Shown in pieces: positions 57,045 to 64,000 of a stretch of DNA of 64,000 nt. The notes beneath the pieces were generated by a model. That model did not search any database, was not told the origin of the DNA, and was given only the letters and a program-made list of their open reading frames with translations. The translations under genes and the position numbers were made by a program. Within the stretch, counting starts at the first letter, position 1. Each line of letters starts with the position of its first letter. The DNA is from Sutcliffiella horikoshii (GTDB taxonomy: Bacteria > Bacillota > Bacilli > Bacillales > Bacillaceae_I): NCBI RefSeq assembly GCF_020524325.1, contig NZ_JAIVKY010000006.1:186001-250000 (forward strand), read 5' to 3'.

Positions 57045-57248
57045 TTATGCTTTTTCAAAATAAGTTTTATAATATCCGCCAATATGGCCACTGTTGTCTT
57101 TTACGAAAATAAACTCTTCCGTTTCATTCTTCACTTCGTACGTTTGTCCGACAGTCAGCATATTGCTTACTAGATATTTTTTTGCGTCAGTATGTACACA
57201 TTTTACGAGCTGTACCGTTTCTTTTTTATCCCAAGAATTATGTATCAT
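57045..57248 (-). CDS. Small DUF6501-like protein
   Basis: A 67-residue beta-rich protein. KKETVQLVKCVHTDAKKYLV and TVGQTYEVKNETEEF match, from memory, a short Bacillus family labelled DUF6501. A single Cys and His (KCVHTD) are conserved in it. No signal peptide. GGAGGTG lies seven bases before the ATG. The function is unknown. It lies alone between divergent genes with its own terminator. Confidence 0.7.
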   Translation of the reverse strand: MIHNSWDKKETVQLVKCVHTDAKKYLVSNMLTVGQTYEVKNETEEFIFVKDNSGHIGGYYKTYFEKA

Positions 57249-57349
57249 TTCCTTGCACCTCCACAGTTATCTCTCACCTATTTTACCTCATCTTTTATTA
57301 ATGAACAAACACAACTGTTTTCTCATATGATTAGGTGAGGTGAAAATGT

Positions 57350-58051
57350 ATGAGCAATAATGCGTATACGGATCTACTGGCTTTAATTGGGATTGGTGGT
57401 GCTCATCCTGGAGGGTTGGAGCTTACAAAAACTACCCTTTTAAAAGAAAATCTTGAAGATAAGAAACTTCTTGAAATTGGTTGCGGCACAGGTCAAACGT
57501 CTTTGTTCCTCCATGCTATGAATATAGACATTACACCAATAGACAACCATCCCTTAATGATTGAAAAAGCCAACCATCGATTTGCAGAACATCAAGCAGG
57601 GATAACAGCCCTACAAATGGATATTGAAAAAACTGAGTTTAAAGATAGGACTTTTGATTTTATCCTTTCTGAATCTGTACTTTCCTTTACTGACACAAAC
57701 AAAACAATTCCTGAGTTGTTTCGATTGCTGAAAGATGAAGGTGTTCTGTTGGCGTTTGAGATGACGAAGAAAGGTACCATGCACCGTGAATTGGAAGACA
57801 GAATGAAGCAATTCTATAATATGCCGAGAATATTCAGTAATAAGGAATGGAAAGAAGCACTTGAACAACATGGATTTAAAAAGGTAGAAGTCTCTCCATT
57901 CTCGTTAGGAGAATTAGAACCCTCTGAACCAGAAATCAACCCATCTGAAGTAATTGAAGATACCTACTTTGAAGTGATGCATCAACATGAAAAGCTAACC
58001 TATGAATCGCAGGAACATGTTGAATTAACTATCATACGAGCACAACGATAA
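57350..58051 (+). CDS. Class I SAM-dependent methyltransferase
   Basis: A 233-residue methyltransferase with a complete Rossmann core. Motif I is LLEIGCGTGQTS (about 41-52), followed by the acidic loop ITPIDNHPLM and motif IV FDFILSESVLSF. An N-terminal stretch GIGGAHPGG precedes the core. No substrate-specific motif is evident; the pattern is that of small-molecule methyltransferases of the UbiE type. GAGGTG precedes the ATG. It is convergent with the next gene. Confidence 0.82.
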   Translation: MSNNAYTDLLALIGIGGAHPGGLELTKTTLLKENLEDKKLLEIGCGTGQTSLFLHAMNIDITPIDNHPLMIEKANHRFAEHQAGITALQMDIEKTEFKDRTFDFILSESVLSFTDTNKTIPELFRLLKDEGVLLAFEMTKKGTMHRELEDRMKQFYNMPRIFSNKEWKEALEQHGFKKVEVSPFSLGELEPSEPEINPSEVIEDTYFEVMHQHEKLTYESQEHVELTIIRAQR

Positions 58052-58089
58052 AAAGCTGGAGCTACTTATGTATGCTTCAGCTTTCTTTT
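58051..58089. terminator. Bidirectional terminator
   Basis: AAAGCTGGAGC and GCTTCAGCTTT pair (one G-U in RNA on the plus strand), loop of 11, T-rich both ways. Confidence 0.7.
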
Positions 58090-58529
58090 GTCATACTTTG
58101 ACTTTGATCCATAAAGTCTTCTATACATACGATGGAAATTCCGTTTTTCTTCGCGAACAGATGTAATTGATCATACATATTATCAGGTTTAAAATTTATT
58201 AGTCGGATAGGGAACAGTTTATCTGTATAAATGAATGCTCCTCTTGCTGACCATCCCACTCGTTTAAAGACTATTTTCCTAATGTCACTGGCAGCTATTT
58301 TTTTCGAATAAAACGAGTGGCCTAAAAACAAGATGTCATAGAGCACGCTAGTATCATCTATCTTTATTTCATATCGAATGAAATAAGAAAACAAGATAAT
58401 CATTCCTATAGAAAGCTGTACTATTCCCCTGCCATAATGAGCTTGCAACATTTGATAAGTTCCTTGAATCAACATCAAGGATAAAATAAAGCTATGGACT
58501 GCTGTTGGATACTTTGCTGTATAGCGCAA
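58077..58529 (-). CDS. Two-helix membrane protein with PH-like domain
   Basis: A 150-residue protein with two hydrophobic segments (about 10-28 and 37-54) and a C-terminal beta-rich part, YEIKIDDTSVLYDILFLGH..., which has the look of a bacterial PH domain; this match is weak. The start chosen is TTG eight bases after GGGAG, giving MRYTAKYPTAVH; an ATG five codons earlier contains that site. The function is unknown. It is convergent with the methyltransferase. Confidence 0.6.
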   Translation of the reverse strand: MRYTAKYPTAVHSFILSLMLIQGTYQMLQAHYGRGIVQLSIGMIILFSYFIRYEIKIDDTSVLYDILFLGHSFYSKKIAASDIRKIVFKRVGWSARGAFIYTDKLFPIRLINFKPDNMYDQLHLFAKKNGISIVCIEDFMDQSQSMTKES

Positions 58530-58758
58530 ATCTACATCTCCCATCAATTTGGATTAGGTTATACTTGGCGTAATGAACTTATTTTCCCACCTTTGTTCCA
58601 ACATTATCCTCTTAATTGTGAAAAGTAGGTAATATCTACAATATATATCATCCCATGCCAACATTTATACAGTGAAATAGTTGTATATACTTGTTACGAT
58701 GTTTACTAGAGCGTCCGAGAGTTGATGATTATACACAACACAAGGAGGAATTCTATTT

Positions 58759-59346
58759 ATGAAAAAACTTATTGCAATCTCTACTGCAGCTGTAGCATTA
58801 TTTGCAGGAACAGGGTTTGATGCACATGCAGCTGGTTCACATAAAGTACAATCAGGCGATACGCTTTGGAATATAGGTAAAACGTACGGGGTTTCCGTAA
58901 AAGAAATGCAAGAATTAAACAATAAAAACAACCATTTGATTTTCCCAGGAGAAGCTTTACAACTGCCAGAAAAAGTATCAAAAGAAGAAAAGGAATTATT
59001 GGCACGTCTTGTACATGCGGAATCTAAAGGTGAACCGTATGAAGGGAAAGTTGCTGTGGCAACAGTTGTCTTAAATCGTGTTGACAATGAGCAATTTCCT
59101 GACTCGATTAAAGAAGTAGTGTATGAAACGACGCCAGGTGGAATTTATCAATTTTCCCCTGTTGGAAACGGTCAAATTGATAAAGCAGCAGATGAAGAAG
59201 CATTAAAAGCGGTAGAAGAAGCCATTGCCTTCCGTGGAGATGGCAACAACTCCCTTTATTTCTTTAACCCTGACAAAACAAGTGATGAGTGGATCCGAAC
59301 TAGAAAAGTAACGAAAACAATCGGTAATCACGTATTTGCACAATAA
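58759..59346 (+). CDS. LysM-containing SleB-type cell wall hydrolase (YkvT-like)
   Basis: A 195-residue secreted hydrolase. A signal peptide ends at AHA-A (about residue 25), followed by a LysM domain (29-72, HKVQSGDTLWNIGKTYG) that binds peptidoglycan and a hydrolase-2/SleB domain (80-195) with LVHAESKGEPYEGKVAVA and NRV. In SleB-like enzymes the first Glu of this segment is catalytic for lytic transglycosylase action. The same arrangement and the adjacent ykvS-like gene match Bacillus subtilis ykvT. AAGGAGG precedes the ATG. Confidence 0.88.
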   Translation: MKKLIAISTAAVALFAGTGFDAHAAGSHKVQSGDTLWNIGKTYGVSVKEMQELNNKNNHLIFPGEALQLPEKVSKEEKELLARLVHAESKGEPYEGKVAVATVVLNRVDNEQFPDSIKEVVYETTPGGIYQFSPVGNGQIDKAADEEALKAVEEAIAFRGDGNNSLYFFNPDKTSDEWIRTRKVTKTIGNHVFAQ

Positions 59347-59354
59347 TATGATTG

Positions 59355-59388
59355 AAAAAAGCACCGGGGTTATGCCCGGTGCTTTTTT
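59355..59388. terminator. Bidirectional terminator
   Basis: AAAAAAGCACCGGG/CCCGGTGCTTTTTT, short loop, between convergent genes. Confidence 0.88.
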
Positions 59389-59390
59389 GA

Positions 59391-59582
59391 TTATAGTGCT
59401 TTGTAATTTTTATGGTTGATAACAGTACGGATTGGTTCTCCAGTGTTTGGATTTTTACCAAGTTCAACAATTACCGAGCTGTCTCTCACAACGATAACCG
59501 TGCCTTTACTGCCTTTTTTTGATCCTTTATTAATTTGAATTGTATCTCCAACTTGAACATTTGTTGATTTTGTTTCTTCCAT
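59391..59582 (-). CDS. DUF2187 family KOW-like protein (YkvS-like)
   Basis: A 63-residue protein with a KOW-type small beta barrel, QVGDTIQINKGSKKGSKGTV, and the family ending TVINHKNYK. It resembles Bacillus YkvS (DUF2187), which lies beside ykvT in B. subtilis, so the pair is syntenic here. KOW folds bind RNA or ribosomal proteins, but no role is known. AAAAGGTGG precedes the ATG. It is convergent with ykvT and shares its terminator. Confidence 0.82.
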   Translation of the reverse strand: MEETKSTNVQVGDTIQINKGSKKGSKGTVIVVRDSSVIVELGKNPNTGEPIRTVINHKNYKAL

Positions 59583-59609
59583 GTTCTAATTCCACCTTTT
59601 TTTAATTCT

Positions 59610-60503
59610 TTAGTCTCTTCTATCCTTATTATCCCCAATGGCTGATAAATATCTTTTAATATGTGTAAAAGTTATATCCCTAATTATTGCCGTTTCATTG
59701 AAAAGTTGATGGTTACCTCGATCGATAAGAACACATTTGGAATTTGGGTATTTTTTAAAAATAAAAACTAAATTATACCTCCAATCAACTGTCGTATCTT
59801 TATTTCCCTGAATGATAAAAAGGGCTTTCTCACTCCCAGAAAGTTGTTCCGACAGACTGCTGTTCCACCGCTCTAGAGATTGAAGCCATCTTACAGGTAA
59901 CCTCGTGAATTGAAGAGGATCCTTCTCCACAAGTGCTAAATACTCTGGGTCTGAAGAGTTCTTTCTAAATGTCCTCTTTAAGTGAATATTTTTCTCCCCA
60001 ATGAGTTTAACACCAAACTTTGAAAATGACCACAAATATGGCTGAATTAAGGGTGCAACAAGAATTACTTTATCAAATGAGCATTTATACACGTTCATGT
60101 AAGTTAGAATGATGGCGGCACCTGTACTATGTCCCATTATTGACCAACTTTTATGAGTTATTCCTTTTTGGGTCATGTGAGAATGGACAGCATGGAGGAC
60201 TTGGACGTATTCAGAGAAATCCTTAATATCTCCTCTTTCCCCGCCAGAGTGACCATGACCTGGCAAGTCAAACGTAATGACACCATATCCATCGGTAACT
60301 AACATATTGATGATTTTGGAAAGTGCTCCTGAATGGTCAAGATACCCGTGAACAATAGTGACTATGCCCTTATTTTTTGGAGGCAAAAATGATTGAATAA
60401 ATATTTCATGTTGATGGTGGGTAATTATTTCACTTATATGTATGGATCCCCATTTATTTAGACCATAAAAGTTTAAATACTCCTGCTTGTCATATGTTAC
60501 CAT
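59610..60503 (-). CDS. Alpha/beta hydrolase (lysophospholipase/monoglyceride lipase-like)
   Basis: A 297-residue hydrolase. The nucleophile elbow is MGHSTGAA with Ser about 124, the oxyanion region is VHGYLDHSG, and FDLPGHGHSGG is typical of the PldB/monoacylglycerol lipase group. The acidic member lies in GNKDTTVDW and the catalytic His in DRGNHQLFNE. No signal peptide, so it works in the cytosol. GAGAGG precedes the ATG. Confidence 0.85.
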   Translation of the reverse strand: MVTYDKQEYLNFYGLNKWGSIHISEIITHHQHEIFIQSFLPPKNKGIVTIVHGYLDHSGALSKIINMLVTDGYGVITFDLPGHGHSGGERGDIKDFSEYVQVLHAVHSHMTQKGITHKSWSIMGHSTGAAIILTYMNVYKCSFDKVILVAPLIQPYLWSFSKFGVKLIGEKNIHLKRTFRKNSSDPEYLALVEKDPLQFTRLPVRWLQSLERWNSSLSEQLSGSEKALFIIQGNKDTTVDWRYNLVFIFKKYPNSKCVLIDRGNHQLFNETAIIRDITFTHIKRYLSAIGDNKDRRD

Positions 60504-60634
60504 AGTTGACCTCTCTTCGCCCTATGAACATGATTAGTTATTCTTATCTTACCTTATTTTCGAACAAAAAACCGAATAATTCCCTTCCTCTTGATGAAAC
60601 ATATAGGTAAATATGATGAAAGAGGTGTAGAGAA

Positions 60635-61171
60635 TTGAACATTAAAGGATATTTAGTAACTGGCCTTGTCATGACGATGGTGATGACTGGTTGTGGAAAT
60701 GTAGATGATTATGGAACGGCAAGAAATGACAATCCTGATGACGCTCTAAATGTCAATTACGATAAAATGGGGCAATACAATAGGAATGTTAGAAATGGCG
60801 ACATCAACCCTCGAAGAGTGAATGAAACAAACGAACCAAGACTTGAAGTGGCAGATGAAGCTACAAAACATATTACTGATTTAAAAGAGGTAGAATCCTG
60901 CAGTGTCCTCGTAACTAACCGCAATGCCTATGTGGCAGCTGTATTAGAAGGTGGAGGCAAAAAGGACTTAACAAAAGACGTGGAAAAGAAGATAGCAGAT
61001 CAAGTGCGCAAATCAGACGGTAGTATACGTAATGTGTATGTATCTGTAAACCCTGAATTTGTCGATCGTATGGAAGGTTATACGAATGACATAAGGGAAG
61101 GCAGACCTGTCGCTGGAATCTTTGATGAGTTTACAGAAGTAGTGCAACGTTTATTCCCGACTTCTAGATAA
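60635..61171 (+). CDS. YhcN/YlaJ family sporulation lipoprotein
   Basis: A 178-residue lipoprotein with a lipobox (VMTGC, Cys about 20) and the YhcN/YlaJ domain: RLEVADEATKHITDLKEVESCSVLVTNRNAYVA-type motif (about 69-100) and VYVSVNPEFVDRM (about 132). YhcN proteins lie in the forespore inner membrane and affect germination. The start is TTG, seven bases after AGAGGTG. A terminator follows 58 bases downstream. Confidence 0.85.
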   Translation: MNIKGYLVTGLVMTMVMTGCGNVDDYGTARNDNPDDALNVNYDKMGQYNRNVRNGDINPRRVNETNEPRLEVADEATKHITDLKEVESCSVLVTNRNAYVAAVLEGGGKKDLTKDVEKKIADQVRKSDGSIRNVYVSVNPEFVDRMEGYTNDIREGRPVAGIFDEFTEVVQRLFPTSR

Positions 61172-61228
61172 TGTAGGAAAAGGAAACCAGAAGAAAAAAC
61201 AATTTAAAAATAACTGTAATTAACTGAG

Positions 61229-61260
61229 AAAAACCCAGAACCTTATGGCTCTGGGTTTTT
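61229..61260 (+). terminator. Terminator of the YhcN-type gene
   Basis: AAAAACCCAGA/TCTGGGTTTTT, loop of ten, T-run. Confidence 0.82.
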
Positions 61261-61442
61261 CTAGTCTTTTTTTATTGAAGTCAGGTATAATAATGTTACA
61301 AGAGTAAAGATTCATCCGCCAGATAAAGTAATTAACTATCATCATGTTCATATATAGCTTTAACGGACAACCATTAAGTAAATACAGGCGAGTAGTTGAT
61401 TATAAAAGTAGGAAGCTCATATTCCCTATCTAAGGTGACTAC

Positions 61443-61784
61443 ATGAAAATTCAAAAATTAGTAGACTCTATTCATTATTGGGACTCAAAGGTCTTAGCCT
61501 TTGACATTAAGTATTTTGCAGATGAATTGATTTTAGAATGTGAATCAGGAATTTATATTTTTAAGGGGTGTTATAATTTAGAAATTAAACATACACCTAA
61601 ATTTGAAAAAGGTATTCCTCCTGAAAAATGGACATTTGCTCAATTACCCTATACCATTCATGACATATCAGTTAACGAAAATAATCTAGATTCGAGCAGT
61701 AAATATAAAGTTAATATTACTATGCCTCCTATGTTTGTTGAACTTAGTTGCAATGAGATCACAGTAAATCCTACTTCCAATTAA
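61443..61784 (+). CDS. Uncharacterised 113-residue protein
   Basis: A 113-residue acidic, beta-rich protein I do not recognise. It has no signal peptide. The repeated aromatic-acidic pattern (HYWDSKVLAFDIKYFADELILE) and small size recall bacterial immunity proteins, but no toxin gene lies beside it. It is more AT-rich than its neighbours and has no terminator close behind it. AAGGTGAC precedes the ATG. It may be acquired DNA, but this is only inference. Confidence 0.6.
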   Translation: MKIQKLVDSIHYWDSKVLAFDIKYFADELILECESGIYIFKGCYNLEIKHTPKFEKGIPPEKWTFAQLPYTIHDISVNENNLDSSSKYKVNITMPPMFVELSCNEITVNPTSN

Positions 61785-61832
61785 TCAATCAAACGGACAG
61801 CGTGATTTCACGATGTCCCTATTCCATCTTCT

Positions 61833-62963
61833 TTATTCAAATTCAGATAGAAACTCTCCGTACCCTTCCGCCTCCATGTTTTCTTTAGGAATGAATCGGA
61901 GAGCTGCAGAGTTCATACAATATCGAAGTCCTGTCGGCTCAGGTCCATCGTCAAACACATGCCCAAGATGGGAATCGGCATGCTTGCTTCGGACCTCTGT
62001 TCGTACCATGAACAGGCTGTTATCCTCTCGTAAGACGATATTCTCAGGAAGAAGCGGCTTTGTAAAGCTTGGCCAGCCTGTTCCACTGTCATATTTGTCG
62101 TTTGAACTAAAAAGAGGTTCACCAGAGACGATATCCACATAGATCCCTTCATCCTTCAGGTCCCAATATTCATTATCATAAGCTGGTTCTGTACCATCTT
62201 CCTGTGTCACCTTATATTGAATTGGTGTGAGCATTTGAAGTAGCTCATCATCCGTGTATGTTGGATAGGCAGAGGTGGCTTTTGCTTTCGGCTTCACTTT
62301 GTATATTCGATCCGCTCCCCATGCTTTATCGAGGAATTCATCCCTTCCTGAACGGCTGCGGTAATATTCGTAGCGGAAGCTGTTTTTCTGGTAGTAATCT
62401 TGATGGTACTCCTCTGCAACATAGAAGGTTTCTGCCGGACGGATGGGAGTGACAATGGGCTCATCAAAACGCCCTGTTTCCTCTACCTCCTTAAGGGATT
62501 CTTCTGCAAGAAGCTTCTCTTTCTCATTTTGATAAAAAATGGCGGACGTGTATTGCTCACCACGATCGACAAACTGTCCTTCATCATCCGTTGGGTCAAT
62601 CTGCCTCCAAAATACCTGCAGCAATTCTTCATATGTTACCATCGTAGGATCGTATTCTATTGTTACCGCTTCAATGTGACCAGTTGTGCCACTTGAAACC
62701 TCGTCATAACTTGGGTTTTCGGTATCCCCACCTGTATAGCCGGATACAACTTCGTATACACCGTCTATCTTTTCAAACGGTGGTTCCATACACCAGAAGC
62801 AGCCACCAGCAAAGATGGCAATCTCTTTCTCCCCAGTGTTATGAACCTCATAAAGTTTGCTACCAAGCGATTTTTCTGTCTGACTTTCATAAACTTTCGG
62901 TAGGATGAAAATGGCCAAAGCGACCACGATGATACTAAGAATGGTCATGGTAATCTTCTTCAT
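61833..62963 (-). CDS. msrAB: Membrane-anchored bifunctional methionine sulfoxide reductase MsrA-MsrB
   Basis: A 376-residue fusion. An N-terminal membrane helix (about 5-24) is followed by an MsrA domain with GGCFWC (Cys about 55) and VVSGYTGG, then an MsrB domain with [22 protein letters not shown] and the catalytic [11 protein letters not shown]. The MsrB part lacks the CxxC zinc pairs. It therefore reduces both isomers of methionine sulfoxide, outside the cytoplasmic membrane. The start chosen has AAGGAGAGG upstream and overlaps the histidine kinase gene by 29 bases, so the two are coupled. Confidence 0.92.
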   Translation of the reverse strand: MKKITMTILSIIVVALAIFILPKVYESQTEKSLGSKLYEVHNTGEKEIAIFAGGCFWCMEPPFEKIDGVYEVVSGYTGGDTENPSYDEVSSGTTGHIEAVTIEYDPTMVTYEELLQVFWRQIDPTDDEGQFVDRGEQYTSAIFYQNEKEKLLAEESLKEVEETGRFDEPIVTPIRPAETFYVAEEYHQDYYQKNSFRYEYYRSRSGRDEFLDKAWGADRIYKVKPKAKATSAYPTYTDDELLQMLTPIQYKVTQEDGTEPAYDNEYWDLKDEGIYVDIVSGEPLFSSNDKYDSGTGWPSFTKPLLPENIVLREDNSLFMVRTEVRSKHADSHLGHVFDDGPEPTGLRYCMNSAALRFIPKENMEAEGYGEFLSEFE

Positions 62964-64000
62964 CTCTTCCCCTCTCCTTTTCATAGGGAATGGTAAACCA
63001 GAAGGTACTTCCTTTCCCCCATTTACTAACAACGCCTAAGGTTCCGCCATGCCACTCAATCAATTCTTTGGCGATCGCAAGGCCAAGTCCTGATCCACCA
63101 TAGGCTTTATTCCTCGATTTTTCCGTTCGATAAAAGCGTTCAAAAATTCGTTCCTGCTCTTCTTGTTCAATTCCTGGACCCTCATCTGTGATCTGAAAGC
63201 GTAAGGAATTCTGTTCGTTGGTGACCTTTATAAAAATGGTGGCATTGCTAGGTGAATAGGTAATGGCGTTTTTGAACAGGTTGTTCAGAACCCTGATGAT
63301 TTTCTCCGGCATCACCAATACAGATGAAATTTCTTCATTCATCTCCACTTTCACCTCTATTCCCCGCTCAGAAAGCATGGACTCAAATGGCCCAAGGGAT
63401 TGTAAAAGGAGGTCGTCCACTGGTGTTAGCACTGGAGTATACGGTATACTCCGCTGTTCGAGTTTTGAAAAATAAAGTAGCTCCTCTATTAAATCTCCAA
63501 GACGCAAGGTCTCTTGTTTAATGATGGATAAATACCTTTTTTTCGTTTCTTCATCTTGTAAGATGTTGTCCTCCAACGCTTCGGTAAAAGAACGGATAGA
63601 GGCGATCGGTGTCCTTAAATCATGGGAGACATTAGCGATGAGCTCGGACTTAAATTGCTCGGAACGTTCAATGTCCTCGATTTTTTCTTTAATTTGTATA
63701 GCCATTTCATTAAAGTTCTTTGCGACTTGTTTTATTTCTTTTGGGCCAGCTTCCTTCATCTTTACTTCGAGGTTTCCGTTTGCCATACTTTGTGCTTCCT
63801 TCGAAACCTGATCCACAACCTTTAAAAGCGGGTTGATAAGAACGTAAAAAGCGAGAAAGGATATAGCGCCGGCCACCAGAGTAATAACGGTGAGGAGGAG
63901 CACGACCTCCTTAGAAAGAAACATTTGCACATAGCTGATAACTAAAAAGAGTAAAAACAGTAAAATGGATAAACCGTTGGTAACGGCAAGTAGGGTTTTA
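62935..64000 (-). CDS. Sensor histidine kinase (N-terminus outside window)
   Basis: A HisKA/HATPase sensor kinase open to the right window edge. Two membrane helices are seen (the first around 63931-63999, the second near 63870), followed by a HAMP-type region ([19 protein letters not shown]). The H box is [10 protein letters not shown] with the phospho-acceptor His, and [18 protein letters not shown] and [13 protein letters not shown] are the N, G1 and G2 boxes. A start further upstream is needed to include the sensor part. It shares a transcript with msrAB, which begins inside its 3' end. The response regulator should lie to the right of the window. Confidence 0.85.
   Translation of the reverse strand, partial: KTLLAVTNGLSILLFLLFLVISYVQMFLSKEVVLLLTVITLVAGAISFLAFYVLINPLLKVVDQVSKEAQSMANGNLEVKMKEAGPKEIKQVAKNFNEMAIQIKEKIEDIERSEQFKSELIANVSHDLRTPIASIRSFTEALEDNILQDEETKKRYLSIIKQETLRLGDLIEELLYFSKLEQRSIPYTPVLTPVDDLLLQSLGPFESMLSERGIEVKVEMNEEISSVLVMPEKIIRVLNNLFKNAITYSPSNATIFIKVTNEQNSLRFQITDEGPGIEQEEQERIFERFYRTEKSRNKAYGGSGLGLAIAKELIEWHGGTLGVVSKWGKGSTFWFTIPYEKERGRDEEDYHDHS

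Overview
The window looks like chromosomal DNA from a spore-forming Bacillaceae species (Bacillus or a close relative). Reasons: AT-rich intergenic DNA, strong AGGAGG-type ribosome binding sites, frequent TTG/GTG starts, T-tailed terminators, spore coat genes (cotW, cotX), a YhcN-type spore lipoprotein, a SleB-type LysM hydrolase next to a YkvS-like gene, and the Bacillus gene order argCJBD-carAB-argF. Genus and species cannot be fixed from this sequence alone. No rRNA, tRNA, prophage, insertion sequence or CRISPR array was seen.

Layout. 0-3.6 kb: fixABCX electron-bifurcation operon (minus strand). 4.2-9.5 kb: DsbA-like oxidoreductase, SF1 helicase, small proteins, YihY/BrkB membrane protein. 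9.5-13.6 kb: amidinotransferase-fold hydrolase, CAP-domain lipoprotein, Gfo/Idh/MocA oxidoreductase, DJ-1/PfpI protein. 13.6-26.1 kb: a complete arginine cluster on the minus strand in the order argC-argJ-argB-argD-carA-carB-argF-argG-argH, with a promoter covered by ArgR/AhrC-type boxes before argC and another box before argG. 26.1-38.6 kb: M20 peptidase, a candidate small RNA, a second Gfo/Idh protein, a NERD protein, cotWX, a 14-residue-repeat coiled-coil protein, acyl-CoA synthetase, threonine aldolase, Fsr-like efflux pump, a DUF3900-like protein and a 40-residue membrane peptide. 39-48 kb: VOC protein, NrnB nanoRNase, MsrA, an unassigned polytopic membrane protein, RecQ, aldehyde dehydrogenase plus DUF779 partner. 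48.4-64 kb: DUF3231 protein, cupredoxin, ABC-F ATPase, AI-2E family permease, hemolysin III, phospholipase D family protein, PQQ-type sugar dehydrogenase, methyltransferase, YkvT/YkvS, alpha/beta hydrolase, YhcN lipoprotein, membrane-anchored MsrAB and a histidine kinase cut by the window end.

The most unusual content is intergenic. Six loci (window start, 3.9, 10.5, 28.7, 30.4 and 48.0 kb) hold arrays of one repeat with a period of exactly 52 bp, about 40 units in all. Each unit opens with an ATGARGAC arm and carries the matching GTCYTCAT arm about 35 bases later. The inner part of the arms differs between arrays but stays complementary within each array. 52 bp is close to five turns of B-DNA, so all dyads lie on one helix face. 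A second family of about 125-130 bp GC-rich palindromic elements occurs five times, once inside the argG-argH gap. A third locus (53.0-53.3 kb) combines 32-bp and 21-bp tandem repeats.
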